This document shows, one piece after another, positions 1 through 12,035 of a DNA stretch of 64,000 bases. A program made the translations under genes and the position numbers. This stretch comes from Molossus alvarezi. Lineage: Eukaryota > Chordata > Mammalia > Chiroptera > Molossidae. The notes under the pieces are model-generated. The model was given only the letters and a program-made list of their open reading frames with translations. It did not search any database and had not been told where the DNA came from. The stretch lies in contig CM073885.1 of assembly GCA_037176705.1 (NCBI GenBank), positions 167,886,290 through 167,950,289 on the forward strand, in the 5' to 3' direction. How positions within the stretch are numbered: the first letter of the stretch is position 1; every line of letters begins with the position of its first letter.

Positions 1-2130
1 CGGGCCAGTGATAGCTGAGGGATCTCTCGCAAATGACTTAAACTTTTATGTCTCAGTTTCCTTATCTGTGATATCACACAAAAAGTACCCTGGTCATAAG
101 GATTTCTGTCAAATAATGTATGCTATTACCTATTTCATAGAAAATGCTACAGAAGTAGCATATATTATTATTATGAGGACTATAATTTTATATGTGTGTT
201 CTCTTTTCTTCCTTTTCAAAATACTTTCTCAGTGAGGCTGGGTTTGCTTATTTGTTAGTTTGTCTATTATTTTCTTTGATGGCATTATCCATAGCACAGG
301 GGTGTTTAGGGACTTAATTCATCATCACTGCTCCTATTAAAGGCTGACTCGTCCATTCATGACAGGAGGTACCGCAGCCTGTAGTGGACTTGGGGTGTCC
401 TCTTTATCAGCATGGGGTATAATCTGTCATCTCTATGTGCAGTGCAGAATCTTCACTAAAGATCACCCCATGTGACATTCTGTGACTCAATGACTGTCAG
501 CCTCACAAAGGTTAGCAGTTTTGTAACACACGGTAGAAAAATTTTGAAATGTTTCTCTAATTGTTGTATCAGTGGTCATAACTGGGTAACAGGAGGCATT
601 ATTACAATCAGCAGGCCATACATATCATTTGCTTCTTATATATCCTTTGTATAGCAAGAACGTTAAGAACAAGTCATCAAAAGTTATGAGTAAAATGATA
701 GAGTTAGAGGATGGACATTCTCCCAGTAGCATCAGGACGCCTTTCATAAACCTGAGATTCACTTAATTGCTAAAACTACAGTTTAAGAATATATTAAAGA
801 CCCACTCTGAATGTAAATTAAATATTTGTTCAGTTATATTTATGTGTGATGTTTTGCTGGAGAATTAGGAGGCAGATATCCTTATATGTACCTATTATTT
901 CATATTCTACCTTTATTGTCCTTTTTTTTTAATATATCACAGAAAACAAGTAGGTATAATGTAAAAACAGCCCATAATTATATTCTCAGTCTAACTGATA
1001 AGCTCAGGAGCTGAGATACAATATTTAAAAACGGTCTAAACATTTTGTTGGCTATTTCTAATGAGGTTACGAAGGGTTTAGATGACCCTATTGATCTGAC
1101 TAGCCTGAAGACTACAGAGAGATTTTCATTTAATTTGCTTGATTTATTGTTCCAATGAGAAATGTCTGCTTAAGGCAAAAAAGAAGGGGAAAATGCCTTT
1201 AATTGGTTTATCAGTTTTCACAGCTACTTTAAAAACTAAGCATCCTTTTAGTTAATAGCTTGAAGAGAAAATCCTTAACACTTGTACATTAATCCAGAAA
1301 GAAGAAAATTAAGATAATTTAGAACAGTTAAATTTTGCAACAAAAAGGTGTGATAGGGAAAACTTAATTTAAAAAAAATTATAGGAAAATATACATAGCA
1401 TAAAATTTATCACTTATGAATTTCTTATTTATGAAATTTTAGTCATTGAACTCAACTCTGAATAAATATTTTCTTTGATCATTGTAATCTCTTTAGGTAA
1501 TTGATTGGTCATTCCGCGTGACTGAGATGCCCTGAAGAAGCTGGATAGGTGGCTATTGTCAGTGAAGGCACGGGGTCAGGGACTGTGCAGGTCAGAAGGC
1601 ATGAATTCCAGACCAAGAAAGAACAGTTAGACAGGACAACAGACAACTATTGGCCACCTTCAGTAGATACACTATGGGACAGATGGAAAAACTGGCCTCA
1701 TGGGATAGCTCGCAAATACCTCAATCTAGTATTCAGTCAAGAATATGTAGAATGAAGGGTTTCAGGACCAGCTACTGAAGCTGCTCTGGCATTGGCAGAG
1801 GTAAGGAACTATATCAGTGTCTGTAAAACTCTCTCTTGAGAAATCTGTGCCTTTTTAATATTGTCCAAGAGGCTTCCTTGTTTGAATGTATTCCTTGTCC
1901 AATAAATGTGTTCTATATACACAGAGAATATACAAATTACTTGCTTTTTCCATACATATATAGATGATACATCTTTCAGGTCAAGGACAAAAGCATGCAT
2001 TTCTTTTTCCTCTAGAGGCAATGGGTTGTTTGAACAATGGTTGACCCTATAGCATTGCTCTTACAGCTTGGCACCGTTAGTGCCAGCTCTCAGCTGTTGG
2101 AGACAAAGGGGAAGCTGCTATTCAATCAGT
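1..2130. other. Intronic stretch with nothing recognised
   Basis: AT-rich DNA with scattered short frames and no codon structure I could assign. A 68-codon frame at 1549-1755 (+) lies in a locally less AT-rich patch (1525-1830) but matches no family I know. A (TTG)n run at 2131-2150 starts the next element. Confidence 0.6.
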
Positions 2131-2350
2131 TTGTTGTTGTTGTTGTTGTTTTAATCTTCACCCAAGGATATTTTTCTATTTACCTTCAAATAGAGTGAGA
2201 GGGACACATCAACTGGTTGCCTCCCACACAACCCCGACCAGGGTCGGGGATGAACCACAATCAAGGTACGTGCCCTTGACCAGAATCAAACCAGTGACTC
2301 TTTGGTCCACGGGCCAATGCTCTAACCGCTGAGCCAAACTGGCCAGGGCT
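2131..2350 (-). mobile_element. VES-type SINE (diverged)
   Basis: Reverse-strand tRNA-derived SINE. The left end is the A-tail seen as (TTG)n and T residues. The body carries the antisense of the CACATCGATGTTTC-type segment in diverged form, and the right end is the antisense tRNA head, reading AACCGCTGAGCCAAACTGG then CCAGGGCT. Internal changes and an irregular tail suggest an older copy. No clear target-site duplication was found. Confidence 0.9.
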
Positions 2351-2424
2351 CAACTGTGCTTTTCAACAATTCATGCTTAGCAGGTGGCTGCCACTGAACT
2401 AACTAATAAAAGGTTAGAATAAAT

Positions 2425-2530
2425 AACAGACTCTGCCTCAGAATTACCTGGAGTGTTATCTTTAGATGTGGAGATCTGGGCCCTGCAACAGACCTACTTA
2501 CATTGGCTGATGTAGAATTTCTACTGGGGT
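2425..2530 (+). mobile_element. MER5A-like hAT non-autonomous DNA transposon relic
   Basis: The segment containing TCAGAATTACCTGGAG, then GATCTGGGCCCTGCA and GTAGAATTTCTACTGGGG follows the order of landmarks in the mammalian MER5A/MER20 group (CAGAATCACCTGG, GGGCCCCA, CAGAATCTCTGGGG). Terminal repeats are not preserved. A second, weaker trace of similar composition lies near 2795-2860. Confidence 0.5.
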
Positions 2531-3390
2531 TGGGGGAGGGGGCAAGAACTCCATGATCTAGTTAAAAGATAATGGGGAAACAAGGGGGGGGGAGGGGTAG
2601 AGAAGGATGATCCTAGCAAAGGGCCTTTAAGGTTAGTTTGCATAGCATGCATGCTGTTTTTGCCTAGAGTCTACTTCATTTTAATAAAAATAGCAAAATT
2701 TTCTAATGGTTCATATTTTGAAATGCATACAAGATTTGTCTTTTTAGTTAATTGTTATTATTTTATTTGGGGTAGCGTGGGAACGTTGGCATGGGTAGTG
2801 GAGACGAAAAGCCCAGGCACCACTACTCCCTATTCAATTAGAATTTCTGGCAACAAGACTTGAGACTGATTTTCAGAAATTCCCTAGGTTCTGCTTGCTA
2901 AGGGGACAAAGCCCATTTTGGGAAACAGAGCGCCTTTGTGTAACATCTGGTCAGTGGAGGCTCTGTAGTAAAAACGAACTTATAAAAATCTTTCTACTTA
3001 CACATGTTACACATGGAGAGAGCAATTAGAGGTTGTAGGCAGACATTCAACTACAGCTGCCTATAAACCATAAAAGGAAAGAAAAAAAGTCACGACTCAT
3101 CCCTAGACAGCTGATCTAATTACTGTCTTGTAATAGCTGGCTTGACAGGTCAAGATTGAGCCTGCGCGCACCGGATTGTTCTTACAAGGCTGTGTCACCT
3201 CTGGTTTGTGTCTGTCTCCCAGAGGTTGTCACTGGGGATGTGTATTTGTTTTGATTTTGTTGTGGTTTGGCAGTATTTATAGATAGTGTGCCTGATGTCT
3301 TTCATTAACTTTCCCCAGATATATGCTCTATGCTATAATATGGCTTATCTCCCCTACCCTGTTCTTTTCTTTTTAATGTTTTTTTTAAGA
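2531..3390. other. Intronic stretch with nothing recognised
   Basis: Contains a G-rich run (2582-2600, GGGGGGGGAGGGG) and otherwise unassigned sequence. No splice-flanked frame or repeat family was recognised. Confidence 0.5.
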
Positions 3391-3868
3391 TTGCTTTTTA
3401 AAAAAATTTATTACGATGACATTGGTTAGTAAATTTATATAGGTTTCAAGTATATAATTCTATGATACATCATATATGTATTGCATTGTGTGTTTACCAC
3501 CCAAAGTCAAATCTCCTTCCATCACTGTATATTTACCCTTTACTACCTCTCCTCCTACCCTGTTTCCATCTGATAACCACCATACTGTTATCTGTGTCTA
3601 TGAGTTTTTGCTTGTTTGTTTGTCTCGTGTGTTCATTTGTTGCCTTCAGTTTTGTCCCAAATGTGACTGAAATCATAGGGTTCTTGACATTGCCGTCTGA
3701 CTTAGTTCACTTAGCATAATTTCTCAAGATTCATCCATGTTGTCGAAAATGGCAATAGTTCATCTTTTCTTATGGATGAGTAGTATTGCATCATTTATTC
3801 ATAAAGGTATATGAACACCTATGTTCATTGCAGCATTATGCACAGTGGCCAAGACATGGAAACAACCA
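3391..3868 (-). mobile_element. L1 3' end with inverted 5' portion
   Basis: On the reverse strand, 3790 to about 3395 reads as the end of L1 ORF2 and the 3' UTR: antisense of GATGGAATACTACTCAGCC near 3780, then the antisense of a GGTGGTTACCAGAG-type motif and of ATGATGTATTATAGAATTG near 3455-3480, ending with ACCAATGTCATCGTAATAAA at 3405-3425. The adjoining 3806-3868 reads in the opposite, + orientation as the ORF2 sequence that should lie just upstream (TTCATTGCAGCATTATGCAC, then ATGGAAACAACC). A 5' inversion of this kind is the known product of twin priming during L1 insertion. Confidence 0.8.
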
Positions 3869-5862
3869 AAGTGTTGTTTTGTTTTGATTTTAAAGGGAGT
3901 CTGCATCCTTTTGCCACTATTTCCCCAATGTGCACCGTAGATTGGCCATCTCCTCTCAGCTTGATCAAAATGCAAACTGTTGGGTAGCCTCTTCAAATTA
4001 AGATTACAGGCATATGCTATGTGGAAAGAGCTCAAAAGGCGCAGAGAAGACTTTTCATTTTTTTCCCCTCAAGAGTCGAATTTAATAAGACAGTATCTGT
4101 CACAACCACCTCATTCAAATGATTCATTCTTGAAATGAACGACATTTGTAGTAGCTCCTTGAAAAGCCAAGCCCGCATCACGCTACGGCAGTTCACTTCA
4201 GAGAAGTGATGTAAATGACAGTCTGAGTGACTGCCGTGTCTCTTACACTTGGCTTATATCGCAAGCAATGTAGTTTCTAAAATTAAAGCCTTCTGTATGA
4301 GAGCCTTTTATATCCTACATTGAAGGCAAAGGATGTATAAACCCACCCATTTTTTTTTTTTTCAAATTTTAAAGTATAAAGAACAAATTCATTACTAAGA
4401 AGGAGCTTTCATTAGTCCCCAGTCTTAGGCAGAATTAAGAACAAACATGTAAAAAAAAAAGATTGTGGAGGTCTTGATTTTATGAGATCAACCTGTTTGG
4501 GTTGTTAGTTCAAAGACATGTGGCCATGGTTTCCTGTGGGAGTCCAACTTGCTTCCTCCCAGCCCACACAGGCCCGCACAGACCCCAGCGCTCCGTGTGG
4601 GAGACACACACAGGTTTGTAGCCTCCACCCTTACTCCCATGTTTGAGCTTGAAGAGGTCTTCCTGTGTGCTGCAGCTGGAACATACTGAGAATCCGTCTG
4701 TTAATCAGAGAATATTTAAGATGCTTTATTAACACTCTACACTTAGGATGAAAATGTGTGGCTTACTGAATAACTTAAAACATTTCAAGTTGTGGTGTTC
4801 ATTTGTGTATAGAAAAGACAATTCACTATGTTCATTCCATTTGCCTTGCACCAAGAGTAGCTTCAACCAATGCGTATCAGTGTTGTCCAGTGAAATGTTT
4901 ATTTTTTGAGCCCCTGGAGCCTCTTAACCTGAAGCGGTTTTTCTTCCTCGAGTAGATTTAGACCTTGACATTGGCTCTTGGACACACTATCCCTGATGAA
5001 GAGACACTTGGTAGTAATGGAAAATAATTTCTTAATCTAATGCAGTAGATCATTTAAAACCAGGGGCAATATATTTGCAGTTTGTTTTAAAAGAAAAACA
5101 AATAGGCTACATTTAGGCGTAGTGTTTCTGTTAGTGGACTATGGCTTCCATATCCTGCATTTATTTCATTAAAATCTTTTTATTAATGATTTCCTTGCTA
5201 CTTTTGACATATCCTAGAAACTTCGCAGTGTTTTAATTATGGCATTCGGCCACAGCACCTGCTGGTGCCTTAACTTGAATGCTAATGAAATGCATTTTAG
5301 CCTGTACAGAATGAAAGAGATGAATATATAACTTCTGCTAGTATAGACTTTATAAATCACTATACCTTTTTTCCATAAAATCAAAATTATCTAAACAGCA
5401 ATGGGTCAAAAAGTGAAAATTTAAATATTTTATGGCCCTCAGGACCTTGGTGGCCTGGAGGTGTTTCAAATATACTTTAACTCTGTTTCTGACAAGTGGT
5501 CCCTAAGTGTAGATTAAGGATTTCTCCTAATGCTGCATTTTCTATGCCAATACTCACTTTCCATAGCTGGAGGAGCTAAATGATTCCAATATGTATTAAA
5601 TTAATTTTTAGGGGAAAATCCAAAGGCAAAGATAATTTATGGCATTGCATTTAAGAAGAAAGCAAAATTATGAGTGAAGGAGATATTTTTCTGGGTTGAA
5701 GACATATTGAGGTTCAACATTTTAGTGAACCTATTGTTAGTACTAGAGTCTGTTATTTACAAGGAATAGTGCCGGGTACTAGTGATGGGACATAACAAAA
5801 GGTGTGGTCTCTGTACCTGTGTCCTTGGTATACCTACAGTAGACCATTCATACCAGCAGATT
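3869..5862. other. Intronic stretch, mostly unrecognised
   Basis: No exon or well-preserved repeat. Segment 5715-5825 resembles a reverse-strand L2 (ATAGTGCCGGGTACTAGTG corresponds to the GTGCCAGGCACTG landmark), weakly. T-runs near 4349-4362 and an A-run at 4451-4460 are the only simple repeats. Confidence 0.5.
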
Positions 5863-6098
5863 GATAGCAGGGTGTATTGGTTAAAAGTACAAATTTCAGA
5901 GTAATATGGCCTTGGTTCAAACCCTGCTTCTGCAGTTAATAGTTTTGTGCCTTATTTTCCTTAGTATTTTTATATGTAAATTGGGTGTTTCAGTGGCAGC
6001 TACCAGGCAAATTGTAGTGAGAATGAAATGCTATAATACATATAATGTGCACAGAACAGTCCTCAGCAAATGCAAAACACTCAATAAAGGTTAACTAC
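5863..6098 (+). mobile_element. MIR SINE
   Basis: Near full-length MIR in + orientation. The head reads GTGTATTGGTTAAAAGTACA, followed by GGTTCAAACCCTGCTTCTGC (box B region), a core with GTAAATTGGG (from GTAAAATGGGGATAA), GTGAGAATGAAATG, and the tail ACTCAATAAAGGTTAACTA. This order is diagnostic of the mammal-wide MIR family. Confidence 0.88.
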
Positions 6099-6405
6099 TT
6101 CTTGTAGTGCTAAAGAATATATCTGTTCCACAATTTAAGAATATTACTATAGCATATAATTTTCCCCCAAAATTATATTTGACCTTGTCTAAAGAACATA
6201 GCTGTTGGATTCTGGGACACAAAGTGAAATCACGATTACTTGTGAGACTCATTCCAGCATGTCCTCCCACAGTGGGTGATTCGATCAGTACTTGTTCTTA
6301 GGCGAAACCATAAATAATACATGTCATGGCCCTTCAGATTTGCTCACAAATAGGCAAAAGAAGAAATGTTACATTAGTAAATTCAAAGCTCTACTGCTAA
6401 ATTCA

Positions 6406-6406
<1 letters not shown>

Positions 6407-6448
<42 letters not shown>
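6407..6448. repeat. (AC)n microsatellite
   Basis: Uninterrupted AC dinucleotide run of about 21 units. Confidence 0.98.
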
Positions 6449-6449
<1 letters not shown>

Positions 6450-6589
6450 ATCCATCGTAAAGATATTACCAAAGGCTTGGGAGGCCCAGATTTTAAGAAA
6501 TAACAATTACTTCCCACTGTATGTGTTGAGAATGGATTGATGGAATAAGCAACATCTGATCTGAAGGAAGAATAGGGTTTTGGTAGGCT

Positions 6590-6830
6590 AAGAAGCTAGG
6601 GAAGGGCATTTCAGGCAGAGGAAGTAGAACAGGTAAACTGTTTACAGCACGTGTGGAGAGTGGTGAGTGGTCCAGTGACTTGTGCATGAGGCAAATGGAG
6701 ACAGTCACTAAGAGATTTGGTCAGGTAGATAGATTAGAGGCATTATGTGTCAGTCCTTGAAGAAGAAGGTTGAACTTAATTTCGTAACCAGTAAGGTGGA
6801 ATCATTGGAGGTTTTATGCATGGAAAGGGG
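6590..6830 (-). mobile_element. L2 LINE fragment
   Basis: Reverse-strand L2. The + strand shows the antisense landmarks GGGCATTTCAGGCAGAGGAA, GCACGTGTGGAGAG, then CCTTGAAGAAGAAGGTTGAACTTAATTT and GGTGGAATCATTGGAGGTTT, in the order expected of the L2 3' coding region read backwards. Bases 6683-6776 are strikingly similar to the 5' extension of a SINE at 55211-55306 (see findings). Confidence 0.65.
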
Positions 6831-8107
6831 GCTCCTGGCTGTAAAGCAGAGCTGCTAGAAAACAGCCCTATTGTCTGGTTCCAAAACAATGCGACCTTAA
6901 CTGGGCCAAGACAGAAGACTAGAAAGTAGAGCGCTAAGAGGTGATAGTTCATTGACAAATCTCTTGCACATGGAAGTCAGTTGGGAGTCGAAGAGAGTAA
7001 TCATTGACAGAGGTAAGACACACAGGATGAAGAGCACTCAATACATTTGGTGAGAGTCCCACCTTTATCTTCACATGGGCTCTATCTTGACTTTGTAAAG
7101 CTGAAAATGGGCATTGGGTTCTACATCAATGGTGTGGGTATTTTTTCCAAGAACTTTTTGCTGTGAGGTACAGAAAAGGGAAAAGCCCAGTTCCCTTGAC
7201 TTGCACACCCTGGTAAACCATGGGGCTTGTGTAGTAGCATTGTGTTTGGCACAGTTGAGTGACAGGGAGTTTGGCTCACCACAAATGAAAGTGAGCCTTC
7301 ACCACTGGGTGAGCCAGCTGACCTAACTGCTGGGTGCCCGGTGCCCACAGATGGAAATGATGTACCAATCCTATACCACTTCTTTGGAAGAGAGCAGTAG
7401 AATCAAAGTAGTAAATAGGAAAAAAGAAAAAAAAGTGCAAGTGTATTCTGGGGCGTATCAGATTATTTTTAAAGATCAAGCATGATTGCCACCGAAACCA
7501 AGTAACAGGAACTATTTCCCATAGAAAATAAAGGAAAAGGTAAAGCTGGTATCTTAGATTTACTAACAAAATCTGAAATGATATCGGAGGTTTAGAATGT
7601 CATAAAATCTAAGCAAGAAGTAGCCCTGGTGATGCCAGAATGAATGAATTAGATAAAGGACAACTATGGAGAGAGATGGGTGTGTAGATCTACGTCCGTG
7701 CCCTACAGACATGCAGTGCGTATTTAACCTTGCTTTGCCCTCTGTATATGTTCTTGCCGGCTCACCCTCCCTTATTTTGTGTTATATGAAGGTAATGACT
7801 AAGCTACAGTTAATGCCTTAAATTGAGTTATTTCTTGCCGAGTAAAAACAAAGAGAAAGTCCTGCAATTCTGAAATAGTAGATTTTTCTTATGGATAATA
7901 TGTGCAAATATTCCATAAACATTGTATATATGCTGCACATTGAAAACAAAATGGCTTTGGTGTAAACTCTCATTACTTGGCTATTTTATTGAAAGCCCCA
8001 GAAAATAACTTTTCCACAAAACATATCCTATAAGGTAATGCTTTGCCACTGCTAATATTAGTTTAAAAAATAAAACATTATTTTAAACCATATTAAGAGT
8101 ATCATGC
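6831..8107. other. Intronic stretch with nothing recognised
   Basis: No exon signature or repeat family could be assigned. Short frames on both strands lack coding character. Confidence 0.5.
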
Positions 8108-8360
8108 GCCCTGGCCGGTTTGGCTCAGTGGTTAGAGCGTTGGCCTGCGGTCTGGAGAGAGCGGGGTTCGGTTCCCGCTAAGGGCACGTACCTCGGTTGC
8201 AGTTTGTCCCCGGCCCTGGTCGGTTGTGTGGGTGGCAACCACTCGATGTGTCCCTTTCACGTCGATGTTTCTCTCTCTCTCTCTGTTCCTCTCTCTCCCT
8301 CCCACTCTACCTGAACAAAAAAATGGAAAAATGTCCTCGGGTGAGGATTAAAAAAAAAAA
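8108..8360 (+). mobile_element. VES SINE, young copy
   Basis: Complete element with tRNA head GCCCTGGCCGGTTTGGCTC, box A TGGCTCAGTGGTTAGAGC, box B GGTTCGGTTCCC, the middle with GCAGTTTGTCCC, a TC-rich stretch, and the tail GTGAGGATTA plus poly-A. It is flanked by the target-site duplication AGAGTATCATGC (before 8108 and after 8360), the mark of L1-driven retroposition. Confidence 0.97.
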
Positions 8361-8489
8361 GAGTATCATGCATATCTTGTCCCATTTATAAAATTTCTAA
8401 TATTAAGGATGTTTTCCTAGAATATTCAGTCAAACGTTGAATGAGTAAAACTTTAGACATGGTCTCCTGAAATAAAAGCTAATAAATTA

Positions 8490-8749
8490 GCCCTGGCCAA
8501 TTTTGCTCAGTGGTTAGAGCATCAGCCTGCGGTCCGGAGAGACCCAGGTTTGGTTCCCGCTAAGGGCACGTACCTCAGTTGCAGTTTGTCCCAGGCCCTG
8601 GTTGGTTGTGCGGGTGGCAGCCACTTGATGTGTCCCTTTCACATCAATGTTTCTATCTCTCTCTCTCTTCCTCTTTCTCCCTCCCCCTCTATCTGAACAA
8701 AAAATGGAAAAATGTCCTTGGATGAGGATTTAAAAAAAAAAAAAAAAAA
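8490..8749 (+). mobile_element. VES SINE
   Basis: Second VES copy in the same orientation, about 130 bp after the previous one, with head GCCCTGGCCAATTTTGCTC, box B GGTTTGGTTCCC and an 18-base A tail. The target-site duplication is GCTAATAAATTA on both sides, so this was an insertion independent of its neighbour. Confidence 0.97.
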
Positions 8750-8814
8750 GGCTAATAAATTATTTTATTGCCTGGGTTGCACACAGGATAAATCTAGCCT
8801 TGATCATTGCCAGC

Positions 8815-9905
8815 GCCCATGATTTAAGACATTGATATGCAGATATATCCAGTCTAGAAATCTCTGGGCATTCGAATGTGACCCTCAAAGCAATACTGCA
8901 TTCAACCCACAACTCCTCCCTCCCCCACTGGGGTACTCCACCCACTCCTGTGTTCAGACCTGAAATCTTGCTGTCATTCTTGACCTCGCTTCGCAACAAC
9001 TCTTGTTCACGTCTAATAATTACGAAGTCTTGAACATTTGCGCTTTTTTATCTTTTCCACATACTGTCTTCATGTCTTTACTTTTACCCTCCCTCTTGGA
9101 TAACTCTTGTAGTCTCCTAAGCTGTCGTTCTTCTGATCTTGCCTCTCCCAGCTTCTCTCTATGTGACAACAGGGTCTTTTTAAGCTGAAGCATGTCTCTT
9201 CTGCTTCAGCAGTTGTTTCATGAAATGACAGCTCTTCATTTTTCCAATTTTACATCTTATTGAGCAGCCCTCTTGGACTGATTTAAGCCATTTAAAAACG
9301 TCTGGGTTCCAATAACCTGATCTCCTTGTCTCAGGCCTTTCTGCCTGCTCCTCCTCAGATTCGGCACCTGCAGGTCCCTCGGGTCTCAGCTCGATGCTTT
9401 TCTTTTTTCTTTTTCTTTTCTTTTTTTTTTTTTATCCTCACTCAAGGATATTTTTCCATTTTTTTGTTCAGGTAGAGTGGGAGGGAGAGAGAGGAACAGA
9501 GAGAGAGAGAGAAACATCGATGTGAAAGGAACACATCGAGTGGCTGCCACCCGCACGACCGACCAGGGCCAGGGACAAACTGCAACCGAGGTACGCGCCC
9601 TTAGCGGGAACCGAACCCGGGTCTCTCAGGACCGCAGGTCGATGCTCTAACCACTGAGCCAAACCGGCCAGGGCTCGATGCTTTTCTTTATAGAAAATGT
9701 CTGGAGCCCCAAGGCTGGGTCAGGTGCCACTCCACTGTGCCCTGCAGTACCTGTCCTGGCTTCCTGCTGTGGAGTGTCTGTTCCTCTGAGCTGGCTCTGC
9801 CACTTACCTCCAAGCCTCTGAGAGTGTGGACATCAGCCCAGCACCTGGGCCAGTACCTGTCTAGTAAAAACAGTGAATAAATACTTGCTGGCTAAATACA
9901 TGAAT
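8815..9905 (+). mobile_element. Long L2 LINE relic (interrupted by a SINE)
   Basis: L2 landmarks appear in consensus order on the + strand: CATTCTTGACCTCGC (8972), GTCTCCTAAGCTG and CTTGCCTCTCCCAGC (9110-9150), GGTCTTTTTAAGCTG, a GGCCTTTCTGCCTGCTCC segment (9335), GTCTCAGCTCGATG, and the 3' end GCACCTGGGCCAGTACCTG followed by GAATAAATACTTGCTGG (9840-9895). A VES SINE at 9406-9673 splits it. No intact reading frame remains. Confidence 0.75.
9406..9673 (-). mobile_element. VES SINE inserted in L2
   Basis: Reverse-strand VES with the T-rich tail at left (TTTTATCCTCACTCAAGG) and the antisense head at right ending CCAAACCGGCCAGGG. The flanking target-site duplication GCTCGATGCTTTTCTTT is present at 9389-9405 and again at 9672-9688, so host L2 sequence resumes directly after the SINE. 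Confidence 0.97.
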
Positions 9906-11799
9906 GGATTTCATCACTTCAACCATAGCCTTAGACAAATATTTTACTAATACAATATCCATGTGATCATTTCTTCTATTCTTAGAATGTATAAACCTGA
10001 AATGATAACTACATTCCTGAAACAAATCAATCTAGGGATAAAACAGGTTGTTTATTGGATTCAGCTGCCCCTTATAGAACATCTTCAGGAATAGGAGGAC
10101 ATTGCTGCAATGTTGATTCAGGTTTTCTTCTTCCTTCTGGTTTTTTATATTAGACTGTAATTTAGGAGAATGTATGAAAATATCACTAAGCGATGGGATG
10201 TAAGTCTATGCTGATTGTTTGAGTATATGTCTCTGTTCTAATAACGTGTGCAGGCAGATTGGTTTTCATTGAGGAATCACCACCCTCACTGAGCTGCTCT
10301 GAGCCTGGCCCCTCACCACTGATGCTCACAGCTGGGATGTCAGCCGTCGGTGCCCCCACAGGATCTCCCAGGCACAGGAGTGTTTATTGCTCAGATAGGG
10401 AAATAAACCAGTATTAATTTAAGAAAACCGTTTATCTCATACATTGGTTATTACAAAACAACATCTTTAAGACACATAAGGGGAAATGGCTAAAAACAAA
10501 GAAACAAAAAACTTTTCTTTTAAATTCAGGTGAAACCATTTTGTAAATAGCGGATCATTCTGCTTGCTTTTCGCATTTACCAGAAACAGTATAAATGGCT
10601 GTAACAGAAATTTGTACACTGTTATACATGGAGACAGCATGGCTATATATAGAGAATACATGGAGAAAAGCCAGAACAGAGAAAATAATTACAGAATATT
10701 TTTCTAGCTATTACATCTGTAAGTGACATCTTCATCTGTCAATAAAATAACCACTTGGATTTTTAGTTGAGAAAAGGAACATAATAGTATGTGCATTGAT
10801 AAAAACAGTTTTGATACAGAATTGGAGATAATCATCCTTAGCATTAGGCAGTTCCAATTACTATACACAGACGTTTTCAGAAGTATTTCTTTAATTCTGG
10901 CATATCCTAAGACACAGACAGTAAGCAGTTCTTTCAAGGTTACACAGAAAGGTTCAGCTAAGATAAAAACTTATGTGGGCTTGATTTTCTGTCTTAGACC
11001 AGAGTCTTTACTTCGTTTCCGTCAAGGACTGTGCCCTCAGAGTGCATCCTGGAAGAAATTCTATGACTGAAAGTGATAGAGGGCTTGAGCAGCCTCACAG
11101 CTGAGAGATTTCTTATCTGCCCTCATCAGAGTACAGGAGCATGGATTCTGTAGGAAGTTGCTGAGGCTGTGATGTTATTTATAGGGGTCACTATGACCTT
11201 GAGCTTTTCCTTCCCTTCTCCTCCCTTCTCTTTCCTTTCCATCTGAGAAAGAAATAGTTCTGTTACTATGATTTCATGGTAACACCAGGATACCATATCT
11301 GAAGTTTTATTCATTAGACATTTGATTGGATATTTTAGGAAAAAAATCCGTAATATTAGAAATCTGTACATATGTGATGCCATACTCATGATACTCCTGA
11401 TACTTTTATAAAGTGTGATTTTTCAACTAATATTAATGTGGTGAACCATTATCTTTTAGGATACATTGTGTGGGGGAAGTATTTTCTGTTTTACATCAAA
11501 GCCCTTCTGTATTCAATGTGTAACATGTGTATAGTGTTTATGGAATAGTCACATATAATTATGCACAGGACAAATCTACAACTTCGGAATTTCAGGAGCT
11601 TTCATAACTTTATTTTTCTTTGCTAATAAACTACATTTATTCAAGAATAAATCACATTTATATCAAGTACAAGTAACAGCTAGATTCTGTAATGAGAAGA
11701 GAGGGTGCCATCCCACAATGCTGTGCAATGTAGTCCATGAATGTAAGCATGTATGTAATCTAACATGTTCTAGTAATCGCGAAAGAGAAAGAAAACAAG
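9906..11799. other. Intronic stretch with nothing recognised
   Basis: AT-rich, no assignable repeat or exon. A GC-richer patch near 10270-10390 has no splice-flanked frame. Confidence 0.5.
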
Positions 11800-12035
11800 C
11801 AAAGTGAATTTAAGAATATATTTATTTAACCAAAATATATCGAATATGTTAGCATTTCAACATATAATTAAGGTTATCAATAACATATGTGGGTTTTTCC
11901 CCCTCAGTCTTCAATATCCAAGTGTGTATTTTGCACATAAAGTGTATCTCAGTTCAGACTAGCCTCATTTCATGTGCTCAAAAGTCACCTTGTGGCTCAT
12001 CCTACCAGACTGGACAGTGCAGGTGGAGAGGTTCA
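11800..12035 (+). mobile_element. Mammalian DNA-transposon relic (hAT-like)
   Basis: The order TATTTATTTAACCAAAATA, ATTTCAACATATAATTAAGG, GTGTATTTTGCACATA, CTCAGTTCAGACTAGCC, ATTTCATGTGCTCAAAAGTC and ACTGGACAGTGCAG matches an old mammalian non-autonomous element whose ends resemble CTGTCCAATAGAA-class repeats. I recognise the pattern but not the exact family name. The right portion overlaps a local duplication. Confidence 0.6.

Noticed and set aside
1525..1830. Possible retrocopy fragment with a 68-codon frame (1549-1755)
   Set aside because: The peptide looks protein-like, but I could not link it to a family, and no poly-A or target-site duplication was found.
8108..8180. Candidate tRNA genes with box A and box B
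   Set aside because: Boxes belong to tRNA-derived SINE heads. They lack a foldable cloverleaf with a complete acceptor stem and are followed by the SINE body.
8120..8314. Recurring open frames starting MAQWLE (also 9468-9662 − and similar at 14921, 29865, 60447)
   Set aside because: They are translations of the VES SINE head and body; the same peptide recurs because the repeat recurs.
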